A stretch of 64,000 bases of DNA, from contig QJNS01000001.1 of assembly GCA_004154925.1 (NCBI GenBank), positions 372,001 through 436,000 on the forward strand, written 5' to 3'. This document shows, piece by piece, positions 24,761 through 34,330 of the stretch. Under the pieces are notes generated by a model that was given only the letters and a program-made list of their open reading frames with translations, was not told the DNA's origin and ran no database searches. How positions within the stretch are numbered: position 1 is the first letter of the stretch; the number at the start of each line of letters is the position of its first letter. The stretch comes from Monosporascus cannonballus (Eukaryota > Ascomycota > Sordariomycetes > Xylariales). A program made the position numbers and the translations under genes.

Positions 24761-25592
24761 AAAATTAAAGTATAATTTATCTTAATAGTAAAAATCATAA
24801 ATTAATTATTTTGTTCGAAAATATTGAATATAGTGTTTATAGTACAAATTATATGGCATAATAAATTTCTATATATTTGACTTGGTTTCAAAAATATAGC
24901 TTAAATCTAAATATACTTTGAATAAACATATTACATATATTTTTAAATTTTCCTAATATAAAATATTATGCACATAATATATAATAAAAAAGTTGAAATA
25001 CTTTTATAATATATAATATGTTATATTTTGAACGTTTTTTATGCGGTTTTAAAGTTTATTAATGATTAAATATTTAAAAAATTTATTTTTTATTTTAAGA
25101 CTTCATTTTTTATTTCGATACTTAAAAATAATAATATTGAACTTTTAATTGTAATATCGTATTATTAATAATGTGTGAATTATATTTCTTTTTATTTTCT
25201 TTATATTTTTTTAACTAGGTTTAAACAACGCGTAATCTATTTCTCTTGAAGTTATAAATAAAATCAAACTTAATAACTAAATTCTTTTAAGAATTATTTT
25301 ATAATTGTATTTGCTGTACTCGGAAAACTTCGTATTATATTATTTTTGAAAAACCTATATATATTTGTACTACTATTACCAAATATGAATTACAAGGTTT
25401 TGAATATTTCGAATTATTATATATATAAATCATTATGTAATTACTTATATTTTAATTTATTAATAGTAATATTACCCTATTTTATAATCATAATTTATTT
25501 TTTATTATTTTCCATAAAACTAAATATTTATTATATTTTTATTCTTATATTCGTTATTATTTTCAATCGAATATTAAGCTTTTTTATTATAT

Positions 25593-25866
25593 ATTACAGC
25601 ATTAGCAAAGCCGCCTTTTTAAGCCGTCGTTTCGCTATATATACTCAAGCGCTACGCGCTTACTAGATGGATTATTTCTTTCTTCTTCGTACAAAAACAA
25701 CATATTTTCCAGAATCTAAGAAAGACATAGTACTATATGTTACGGCTTGGTCCACCGTAAGAGCTCCAGTATATATGCAGCTGTAAGCACCAGGATAATT
25801 GCCACAATTGCGATCATTCCACTGATCTTTTGCCCTGGTGGCGTAATGGCATGGTGCAGCCATAAC
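25593..25866 (-). mobile_element. Short TIR element, copy 1 (274 bp), unmutated inside Gypsy-2
   Basis: The left end reads ATTACAGCATTAGC and the right end, on the minus strand, GTTATGGCTGC; both look like mutated GTCACGGC ends. The flanking 7-mers ATTATAT and ACTATAA match at 5 of 7 positions. It shares its left 70 bp with copy 2 (40202-40347), including the hairpin AAGCGC-TAC-GCGCTT at 25647-25661. The body is GC-balanced in a RIP-destroyed host, fitting an element too short to be recognised by RIP or one that arrived later. It carries the small minus-strand ORF 25672-25863. Confidence 0.7.
25672..25863 (-). CDS. Small ORF (63 codons) inside the short TIR element
   Basis: ATG at 25863 lies almost inside the terminal repeat; the stop is at 25672. 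The product has three Cys near the N-terminal half (APCHYA, DRNCGNY, YSCIY) and ends with KYVVFVRRRKK, a basic tail. Copy 2 of the element keeps a matching C-terminal frame (EKYSVVVRGRKK) although its DNA differs by more than RIP-type changes, which hints at coding constraint. It could instead be a fragment of a host gene caught between the repeats. Expression and function are unknown. Confidence 0.35.
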   Translation of the reverse strand: MAAPCHYATRAKDQWNDRNCGNYPGAYSCIYTGALTVDQAVTYSTMSFLDSGKYVVFVRRRKK

Positions 25867-28041
25867 ACTATAACATTGTATCTTATTTATTAACGGAATA
25901 CGAAACGAATTTTACGTAGTTAATATTGTTATCGATCAAAATACTACACTAATATATTTACGACTTTTCTAAAATTATATTAATATCTTTTAATAAAATA
26001 ATATTAACATTTGTTATTTGATATTATATTTGGACAAAAATTTAATGTTGTTAAAATAATTGTTAAATCTTTCGTTATTATAAACGCAATTTTAATTTTC
26101 GATGTTAGTTATGATAAAATGTTTCAATTCGTACGTTTAAAATAATTTAAATTTATTTAGAACGTTTAATATAATGTAAATTTTACTTACAATTTCTTAA
26201 CTTATTAATATAATATATTAATATGTTTCTATTTAGATACTTAAAATAATGAAGTTATTAACGGTTATTATCGTTAAACTTTAGAAGTTTTTAAGATCTT
26301 TTATAATATCTTTTAAAACTTCGTTATTATACGGTTTTCTATAAATATTTCATTTTTCGAATTTGTTAAATGATCCTTATATTTCAGTTTATAATGTATT
26401 AAAGTGCTATATTTATCGTTTTTGGGGTCTTATTAGTTCTTCGAATTAATATAATTATTTTTTAAATGTCACGAGTAAAAATACGAATTTCTATTTTAAT
26501 AATACTTTTAGTTTTTCGATTTATAATAAATATTAATTAAAGAGAAAAATTCGAAAAAACTTTTAATAATACTTTTCGAGTATTAGTTAAATTAATCTTT
26601 TTTCTATTGAATATTTACACTATTTATATTGATAAAAAAGGTTTTTTTTCGCATATTAACTTTTTAAAAACAGCTTTTATAAAACCGTTTATTAATGCAT
26701 TTTTTGGATAATAATTTAAAATTATCGGTATAATAATTCCCAGTTGTTATTTCTTTATGTTTTATTTAAGACATCCAATATTTTTAACGTATATGTATTA
26801 TACGTTAATTACATATTTTGTAGTGTTTATGAAAGTAATATCGGTATTTGAAATAATAAAAATATAAATTCAGTTGTATCGAACCAAAAGATTAAAATAA
26901 ATGTTTTTCGTTTGTTCTTCTTCAATAGTTTTTGAATTATGTTTTTTAATTCTCTATATTTTACGTAAAACATTCCATTAAAATAACCTCTATTTATATT
27001 AAATTTGAAATGTATTAATAATTTAATCACTACATCCTTATATAAAAGATTCTAGTTATTTTATTAATTCTTTAATATTCTAAAGAATTATAAAACTCAT
27101 ATTTTATTTTACTATAATTCAAACATTTAATTTTACATGAATTTAGCTTTTATATAATATTAAGTTTTTAGACATTTCAATATTGTTTTACAAAAAAAAC
27201 ATTATTATATTTACATTAAAATATATTAACACTATAAATGTAATATAATATATTATTATGTTTAATTTTAAGAGTTTAAGGTATATCAGCGCATTATTAA
27301 TCATTAATTCAAATCATTATCGTTATATATTTAAATAACAATATAAGTCGATTTAATTTAAAAACCGTTTTTTACAATCTTTTAGATTATTTTAAAAGAT
27401 TTAGCGTTAAATATTTGTTATTTTATCTTCATTTTTAAAACTATTTAAATTAAAATATTATTATAATTATATTTAAACTCTTTTTGTCGTAAATTTTTAA
27501 ATTATATTTCGGGTTGTATTATTTCGTTTATTTTTCTGAATTCTTTTTTAAAAGTTTATATAGTTATTTTATAATCGTTTTAAGGTTTTCTTAATTTTTA
27601 AATTTATTGTTCGCAAAGTAAGATAATGTTTTTCGCTATAAGTTGAATTTTAATAACAATACTTTTAATCCTTTATTTTATTATATAGTTCATTCGTAAA
27701 ATACAAAATATTAATTGTATTACAAAACATATAAAATACATTATATATTAAGTTCAAAATAATTATAATTTAATTAAAACTTTATTAAAAGGTTTAAGTT
27801 TAAATAAATTCAACATTTATATAATTTCGTTTGCGATATTAATTAACTTAATTAAATTATTTATCTTGAGATTTTTGATATACAAATTTCAATTTTACTT
27901 TAAACGAAATATTGTTTTAAAATATTTCTAAATCGAAATTTATAATTTGCTTAAAATCTTCGTAAATTAACTTATATATATATATAATATAGAAAATCCT
28001 GCTTAAGATTTAACGATATTATTAAATAAAATTTTATAATA

Positions 28042-28407
28042 TATAAAGATTAAAGAATTTAATTAATTATGAACTTTTAATTATACACATTTATATTAAT
28101 AAAAATACCGTAAAGCTTTAAACACTTAATATTTTAATCACGTTTTATAATATTAAAAGTATTTAAAGTGATAAAATTATTGTATAAATCGATTTTATTT
28201 AAATTGTAAAATTGAATCTATTTATATATTAATATCCTTTTACCGTTTTAAATCAGGTTCGGATAACTTTATTATAGGTCTTATTAAATCCAGCTTTAAT
28301 TGCTTTATTATCGATCTTGTAGAGCTATTACGTAATTGAGTTTACCTTTTTTCTTGTAATTCCTATTACAACCGTTTTTAAAGACCGTAATTTATGAAGT
28401 TATAACA
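28042..28407 (-). repeat. Gypsy-2 right (5') LTR
   Basis: Heavily mutated direct repeat of 20510-20904; the start TATAAAGATTAAAG corresponds to TGTGACGGCTAGGG. It ends TATAACA immediately before the ATATA duplication. Confidence 0.75.
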
Positions 28408-28412
28408 ATATA

Positions 28413-28885
28413 CCAGGTATAAAATATTACATTTACGGCGTAAATATTATTTCAAATCGTCACTATTTTACGAATTTTTGAACTTACACCGTATATTATT
28501 AAGTGTATCAAAGAAGCAAATACATTTCGAGTGCAAAGTATATACGGCTATCTTTGAGCACATATATCGTCAACCTTAAATATTAATAACTATAGCTCGA
28601 ACCAAATATAATAACACTATAGCGGTTATATAATATTTTCTATAACTGACGTTTTTTAAGAAAGGATATGTCGCACTTACTAGAAAGTAGATGTATGGCT
28701 CTTAAGACCTATATTAAATCTACAAAGCTAGAAACGGATAACCTATATATATATAGGCGATTTACTAATATATATAGCGTTAGAGCTCCGAAAAAGAAAT
28801 AAGGTTATTCTGAACAATTCTTAAAGCTATTAAAAGAGGCCCTTTTTTCCAATACACTTTCGAATTTTCTATTGTTAACAAAAGG
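28413..28885. other. Moderately AT-rich DNA between Gypsy-2 and Gypsy-3
   Basis: Intermediate composition with no recognised gene. A 47-codon frame starting ATGTCGCAC near 28668 has no support. This is probably old host intergenic DNA or an unrecognised repeat remnant. Confidence 0.4.
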
Positions 28886-30389
28886 TGTGACGGCTAGAAG
28901 ATTTTATCAATCACTAAATCTTAGTTGTACGGGTTTCAGTAAAAATAATAAATTAATTATAATTAATAATAATAAAGGTGTTACGGAGCCAAAATATATA
29001 TTATAAACTAGTATTAATAAAATCACCAAAAATCCTATATATTTGTAATTATACCTTTGTAAATTTAAGACAATTATTCGATATTTTTATATCATTATCT
29101 TTTTAAATTAAAACATTTAAAAAATGTATCATAAATTTTCATGGATCCGAAAATCTATCCGAATCTATATTACGTAATCTTGATAAGGATCGAAGATGCT
29201 TAAAGTGTTGTTTCGACCGTTCTTTTAAATTTTTAATTATTAATCTATAATACGATCTTTTTTTCTTATAAGATCTTTGTCTTTAAAAATCAATTTGTTT
29301 ATCGATTTTATATAGTAAATAACCTTCCCTTTTTATCTTTCTTTTTTTTTACTCAGCTTATAATAATAGAGAAAATCACTAAATCTTGCAAACGTCCTAA
29401 TCAAGCTGAAAAGTATCGAACTTTGGCTTTTTCCATGTTAAGCTCGTGTTTCGAAGTTATACTTTATTTCGCATACTTTAAATAAAAAAGAAATACGTTA
29501 TACTGAAAAACGTAACGTATTACGAAAACAGTATTTTTAAAAAAAGAAGCTATGATAAGTCTGGTATCACAATTAACCTTTTGTAAAACATTTCAAGAAA
29601 AAAAAAGGTTTAAAGTATGAAAATATTTTAGCGAAAGGACCTTTTTTACAGTTTTAGAAAAAAAAACAAGGCTATAGCTTACCCTCAACGGGTTCGTTAT
29701 TAGTAGGAGTTTCTGCAAATCAAAGATATCGAGATAGTCGTTTATAATCTCTAATCCTTTAATAAATTTAAGAGGCAAAAGCAAGCTCAGAACGAAGGAC
29801 AGAGATCGTCGAGTACAGCGGTAGCTGCGCTATTACAAGCCGCTAAACCGATTCACTAGTCCGGTATTAAGGTTACGAACTGGTTAACCGTTAACTTAAA
29901 TATACCATAAGACGTTTTCGATATTGCTAGTAGAAACTCTTTAATAGGCGCTATGTATGTATAAGATTTTTTGCGAGCTTTCAGGTATTTTTAGAATTTA
30001 GGTGCTTTTTTTATTTGATTAGATATCGGATAAGTCCGTTTTCTTTCCATATATAAAGGATTTTCTTTACTTCGTATGTCGTTTTATCTTTTACTTCTAT
30101 ATTTTTTGGTTCTGTACTAACTCTAATAGTATTTACTGTTGATTCGAAAAGAGAAATATAGAAAACTGGATCAAGTTTAATTTTTAGTGAAAATTTCAAC
30201 TAGTAGTTATTTTCTGAAATTTTTTTAGCAATTTTGTATCGCTCGATATATTGGAAATCAAATTATTATGAGATTATTTTAATTGAATATTCTTTTTGGC
30301 AACAAAGTAAGTTATTTTCTATTTTTTATAAGTTAATTATTTTAATTTGTTCTAGTTATAATACTTACTTATTTAATTATATATCTGGA
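28886..30389 (-). mobile_element. Gypsy-3: truncated LTR retrotransposon (3' LTR, antisense ORF, end of pol)
   Basis: It starts TGTGACGGCTAGA like the LTRs of Gypsy-1 and Gypsy-2. The part around 29970-30040 matches 12300-12370 of Gypsy-1 (shared GTATTTTTAGAATTT/GGTGCTTTTT words), so the order LTR, antisense ORF, integrase end is the same. The element stops abruptly near 30389, where balanced-composition DNA begins. No second LTR or duplication was found, so the 5' part is deleted. Confidence 0.65.
29363..29964 (+). pseudogene. Antisense ORF of Gypsy-3, relative of the Gypsy-1 antisense ORF
   Basis: A plus-strand frame from about 29363, switching frame once at an A-run near 29600, continues to TAA 29962. 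After a basic start it has a coiled-coil-like middle (RVRYQQEFLQIKDIE) that lines up with the Leu/Lys-rich part of the Gypsy-1 ORF (NRLQKQRKLL), a Ser/Ala/Gln-rich tail and NSLIGAMYV at the end, where Gypsy-1 has KSSLIGIRRQ. Stops are TAA/TAG. The zinc-cluster part is not clear here: a CF-E word is seen but the spacing is lost. Position and orientation in the element are the same. Confidence 0.5.
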
Positions 30390-31325
30390 CCGGATTGCTG
30401 CATTGCACCCTGGCTAATGACACTCTCTACGAAATCTGCATCGGCAAGTTGGATTGTCGGAAGCTTCGTTGATTGAGGTGTGGCTCCGCATTGACAGGCG
30501 ACCGAGCTTGGCGCGCCTTCGGGCCATGATTCTCAGCGTCGTCAAGGCCGATCTGCTGCTGTCCCGTTCTCTCCACAGATGAAGGCTGTACCCTCAGGCA
30601 GAACACGGCTAAGCCCTGGGCTAACTAGAGCCCGCGCTGAGCGATAACCGTTATTGATAGATAACCTTTGTCGGCCCAAATAACGGTTGTAAGTCTAGAC
30701 AGCGGTTGTCACCCCTCCTTAATTTTTCCCGCTACTGTAGGGTAGCAAAAATTCCTGCGCAAACCGTTCTGAATACCTATTTGAGCTTCCATAAACGTAC
30801 GCCGGGCTGAGTCAGGATGACCGATACCCTATGCTGCGTCCTTGTGACGAATCCTACACTAGACACTTTTGTCCACGTCCGAGGTACAAGCCGTTAGTCT
30901 GAGGCTGACAGGTAGTATTTTGTTGTTAGTTTGAGGCTGACCGGTAGTATCTTGTTGCGGGGCCTGCAAGACGCTCCAACACACCCTCCTTTCTTGAATC
31001 GTGAGTGTGCTTGTGACTGTGGTCATACAATAGTTGGATCGTTGATGGCTCTATGTTACACGTACCGCGCCTAATTTCCTACCTCCAGCTCGACTAAAGG
31101 CCGTAACTGGCAGTCGAGTCCGAGGGGAAAGCTGTATCCGGGGTTAACGGTTAATTCTCAAGTCGACTCGTTGTAGAGACCTATACGATGGGAAGCTTTC
31201 AGGACGTCTATAAAACGCCGCTCATCGTCTCGTTCAAGTTCTTGCCAACCTCTGCCTCTATCATCCCATCAACCCATCAATCCAACCGGTGAACTTTAAA
31301 GAGTCAACTGTCGCTCCTATTCAAT
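30390..31325. other. Island intergenic DNA and promoter
   Basis: Balanced-composition DNA starting abruptly at the Gypsy-3 break. It holds a 32-bp tandem duplication (30893-30956) and a TATAAAA box at 31209-31215 about 110 bp before the expected start of the next gene, followed by a CT/CA-rich leader-like stretch. No gene was recognised. Confidence 0.55.
30893..30956. repeat. Two tandem 32-bp units
   Basis: 30893-30924 and 30925-30956 differ at three positions (C/T, A/C, T/C). They lie about 250 bp upstream of the TATA box of the secreted-protein gene. Confidence 0.85.
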
Positions 31326-32002
31326 ATTCGGTTCCCCCAGATCCTCCTCGGCCTCTTTGCCACCGCCTCTGCCATCGATATCTACCTCCACGTTGGAGGC
31401 GATTGCGGTGGCAATGCCGTTGTCTGCGTCGGCATCAACCCCAACACCTGCTGCAGCACCTCAGACATCGACATCTTCCCGACCGTCGGCTTCCGCGGCA
31501 TCCCGACCCATTGGAATCTCGAGTGCAAGGGCCACTCAGGCGGCCGTTGCAACCGGTTGAGGGAGGTCCAGCCCGCCCGGAACACCAACTTCGTCTGCCT
31601 TCGCTCCGGGTTCTTCTCCGGCGGGGGCTACGGCTTCAGCGGCAGGAAGCGCGCCGATGGCGCCGACGGAGGCTGCACCGCCTACCAGAAGCCCGATACC
31701 TTGCTGCTCGAGGATGGGGGCAAGTATAACATTGCTGACTTGGAGGATGCTCCTCTCACCCAACTGGTATGTGTCTCTTGAGTTCTGATATCTTTTGAAG
31801 GCCATGTTCTAACAGTTCGATTTTGTCCTATAGTAAGCAAAGACCCTCCTAAGAGGAAGACGATATATTTTCCTTGAGTATTCACCCCTTCTTTGTTGCA
31901 ACTTTTACTAATCCTCTTACTACCTTTAGCCTTGAGATCGCAGCTAGCGGCGCAAACTCCGCCGATATCCCGGAGGAGTTCAATGCATACAAGATTGAAT
32001 AG
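31326..32002 (+). pseudogene. Cys-rich small secreted protein (c. 176 codons), start codon apparently lost
   Basis: Best model: 31326-31766, 31816-31832 and 31930-32002, joined in phase and ending in TAG. The first codons give a classic signal peptide core (ILLGLFATASA), but the frame has no ATG; an ATT stands at 31326 where the start is expected, 110 bp after a TATAAAA box. The mature part has eight Cys (GGDCGG, VVCV, NTCCST, LECKG, GRCNR, FVCLR, GGCTA), enough for four disulfides, plus a Gly-rich GGGYGF segment. Small Cys-rich secreted proteins in RIP-bounded islands are often host-interaction proteins, but I recognise no family, so that role is only a possibility. The 17-nt middle exon is unusual; a simpler model ends soon after 31766. 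A rare non-AUG start cannot be excluded. Confidence 0.6.
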
Positions 32003-32639
32003 AGAGTCTGGCAAGCGTAGTCCGGGCTGGGGTCTGGGTGCTTGTGATGGGGGAGGTACCCAAATGGCGGTCACTCGCTTCTTTGCTTATATCGGAATCC
32101 ATCACCGCGGCTTTGCCGCTCCCACTCTATTTCTTCTTCTTTCCATGTACCGTACCGAATACACTCCCTTACCATCGCTAGCCACCGGGACTGGCGTTAA
32201 ACAACAAGTATGTAGTCAGACAGTCAGTTAATCAAACCCCTGACTGTCCATCCATTCGTACATGGTAGTGATAACCTGACCGTCCTGACGTTCTGATATC
32301 AGTGCAAGTATCCGTCCTTCTCGCCCATAATTCCACAGCCTGCCTAGTCTCCCCCATCTCGCAAATTGCTTTCCATTTCTGGCCTGATTCCTCAGCATCG
32401 CTCCCTACAGACCCCCCGGGTGATCTAGGTCATGTAGAATACCCGAGGCACGCTGTCCTGTAACAGGACGCCATTGCACGCCCAGTGCACCTCCGGTTCC
32501 AGACCATCTAAGTTATGAATTAGGTTGAGATCACACCTAGCGGCAGTATGCACCTACCTCACTCAGCTATACCCGAGTGCCCCATCTGCGACAGCGGAGA
32601 CGGGCAGCGGGCGGCGACAGTAGTTCGTCCTAGAACTAG
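32003..32639. other. Island intergenic DNA, including 3' flank of the transporter relic
   Basis: No gene recognised. The transporter pseudogene on the minus strand would normally continue into this stretch for its last membrane segments, but none were found. Confidence 0.5.
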
Positions 32640-33984
32640 TTCATCATCATGGAAAGTACAAGCCGAGGCACACCTCGAAGACGCAGAAAGCCCAAAACCG
32701 ATACAACTCGCGATCTGTCATGATAGTGGGCGGGGGGACTGCACACAGATAATGAAAAGATGAGTTGAATCGCGTGCGATGACAGCTGCGTGGAGTTCCC
32801 CTGTCTCTTGAAGTAGGTGAAGCACATAGATCCGAGCGTAAGCGCGCACATGAAGTTAGAGAAAATGAGGCCGAATAGGGGCTTGCTTGGGTCGGCTGCT
32901 AATACACGAGCAGATATGATCGCTGGAGACCAGAAATAGACCATGATATATATTGACCTTTCGAAAACGCATATTGTGGAGCCGGCTGTCAGTAATCAAG
33001 AATCTGCCCTCATCAGCTTAAGTGTACCGCATTCATCCACGCTCGCAGGGGTATACCTGCGAGAGATTCGAATGTTGTTCGAAGCATGGTCACAGTCGGT
33101 TCTGATCTGCTGGAAGAGTACTCCCCGTAATTTTCGACCTGGGTATCCGCTTTAGTATAACACACTCATGTGTTGTTTGGTGGAGGACGACGCATACCCA
33201 CGAATAGGATATCAGAATCGAGGCGAGGATCAAGCAGCGGATGCTCGCTAAGAAAGGAGCCTTTTCCGAACCACAGACGGCGGCAAGACACCGAGATAGC
33301 ACGCCACATGCGATAGCCACGAAACCGTTCACAACCGACATTGCTCCCGAGGCAGAACTCGGTAAGTCTCGGCAATCTTTGAGGGCCAGCCTATGGTAAT
33401 CAGCAATCATACACGCCTCGAACACACTGAATAGAAGCGTAGTGCTGACGCTTCCCATAACTCTCCGAGAAACAGGAGCCAGGGGTTACCGACAGTACAG
33501 TCAAGCATGACAGTGAATAGATTACGCGATTGCATAAGCATGCCCTCTTCCTGCCACGTATATTCCGCGCGCGTCCCGACGAAGTTGGCACTAATTGCAC
33601 CACTGAGAAATCCAGTCGCGAACAGAGCTGCAATTACAGATTCTGAAAGATGACGAGTCGTCTTATATAGACTGTACATTAGGCTCCCTGACGAAATCAG
33701 TGTGAGTAGAGGTCAAAATGCCCCAGTTTGCCCGCCTACTTGAAGCTAGTCTGCGGCTATCGCCGGAATGTAGACTGCTGGAAATCGGTTGCAAAAGATA
33801 GTGTAGGAGTCCGAGTCTGGCCAATGCGAGTCAACCGAGCTATCGTCAGATTATTCTTCAATGTTTTGAGTCTATGACGTCGAAATCCGGGCGAGGCATC
33901 ACCTGGGCCCCACCGCTGTTGTGAATGAGCTGCGCATATCAGAAGCCTGACAAGGACGACAAGATTTGTGATGTAGAAAACCAT
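32640..33984 (-). pseudogene. MFS transporter relic of the DUF791 (molybdate-anion transporter-like) family
   Basis: Minus-strand pieces match the family in order: an N-terminal membrane start (FYITNLVVLV, ATG at 33984), YIPAIAAD, SLYKTTRHLSES and FATGFLSGAISANFVG, then RGRKRACL, NPWLLFLGELW, STTLLFSVFEA and ASIRCLILASI, and finally FWSPAIISARV and FGLIFSNFMCA. The pieces lie in different frames without plausible introns. Lesions: a TAG at 33746-33748 where the family has Trp, a damaged splice donor next to it, frameshifts near 33570, 33490 and 33460, and loss of the C-terminus after LYFP near 32650. The Trp-to-TAG change is the kind RIP makes and could have leaked from the neighbouring transposon. 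The intact family has about 12 membrane helices and sits in a membrane. Confidence 0.8.
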
Positions 33985-34251
33985 AATATAAGTAGTCGCG
34001 TAAGAAAGGCTGCACACAAACGTTTGGAGATAGGGGGCGTACTGGGCTGTGCAGATCAGGCTGCTCTTAGAAATAGCCACAGACTATCCAAATCTTGTGG
34101 GACGAGAATTTACTGACGCGTAGGTGCATGTTCATCATTTCGGAACCTCAAGCAGCCAAGAGTAACGGCTTTTATCTGTGCCCCGGACAGAGTTGGAAAC
34201 CTCACGGAAAACCAGGCCGTACGCAATACCAAGACGCTTTCAGGATTGGGT

Positions 34252-34330
34252 TAAGGTTAGGGAATGGGTACCCATCCATCACCCATTCAAAATGGCGGGT
34301 ACTCGCAGGTGCTTATTAGATTTGCCAAGG
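34252..34330 (-). repeat. Left terminal region of hAT-like copy 2
   Basis: TAAGGTTAGGGAATGGGTACCC, then GGGTACTCGCAGG and CCAAGGACCCATTAAA words, equivalent to the minus strand of 17999-18126. Composition drops to AT-rich directly after it. Confidence 0.7.

Larger units (their letters stand above)
20510..28407 (-). mobile_element. Gypsy-2: complete LTR retrotransposon, strongly RIP-degraded, with nested insertions
   Basis: LTRs at 20510-20904 and 28042-28407 are flanked by ATATA (20505-20509 and 28408-28412). The left LTR begins TGTGACGGCTAGG like Gypsy-1; the right one is badly mutated. The interior around 26280-26460 resembles 15690-15900 of Gypsy-1, so gag-pol most likely lies on the minus strand, though almost no coding sense remains. 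Nested inside are a TRIM-like element (21779-22286) and a short TIR element (25593-25866). It inserted 190 bp downstream of the stop codon of the gene ending at 20316. Confidence 0.85.

Noticed and set aside
25346..25666. 106-codon ORF on the plus strand
   Set aside because: Ile/Tyr/Phe-rich translation of RIP DNA that runs into the left end of the TIR element; no motif and no codon sense.
25593..25680. Helitron 3' end in the short TIR element
   Set aside because: Read on the minus strand a hairpin is followed by CTAA and T, which resembles a Helitron terminus. But similarity between the copies continues beyond that point and copy 2 has a perfect 7-bp duplication with inverted ends, which Helitrons lack.
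28668..28811. 47-codon ORF between Gypsy-2 and Gypsy-3
   Set aside because: Short, in intermediate-composition DNA, no motif or splice signals.
34240..34262. Telomere-like repeats at the island border
   Set aside because: GGGTTAAGGTTAGGG resembles TTAGGG telomere repeats, but it is a two-unit match explained by the transposon tip; no longer array is present.
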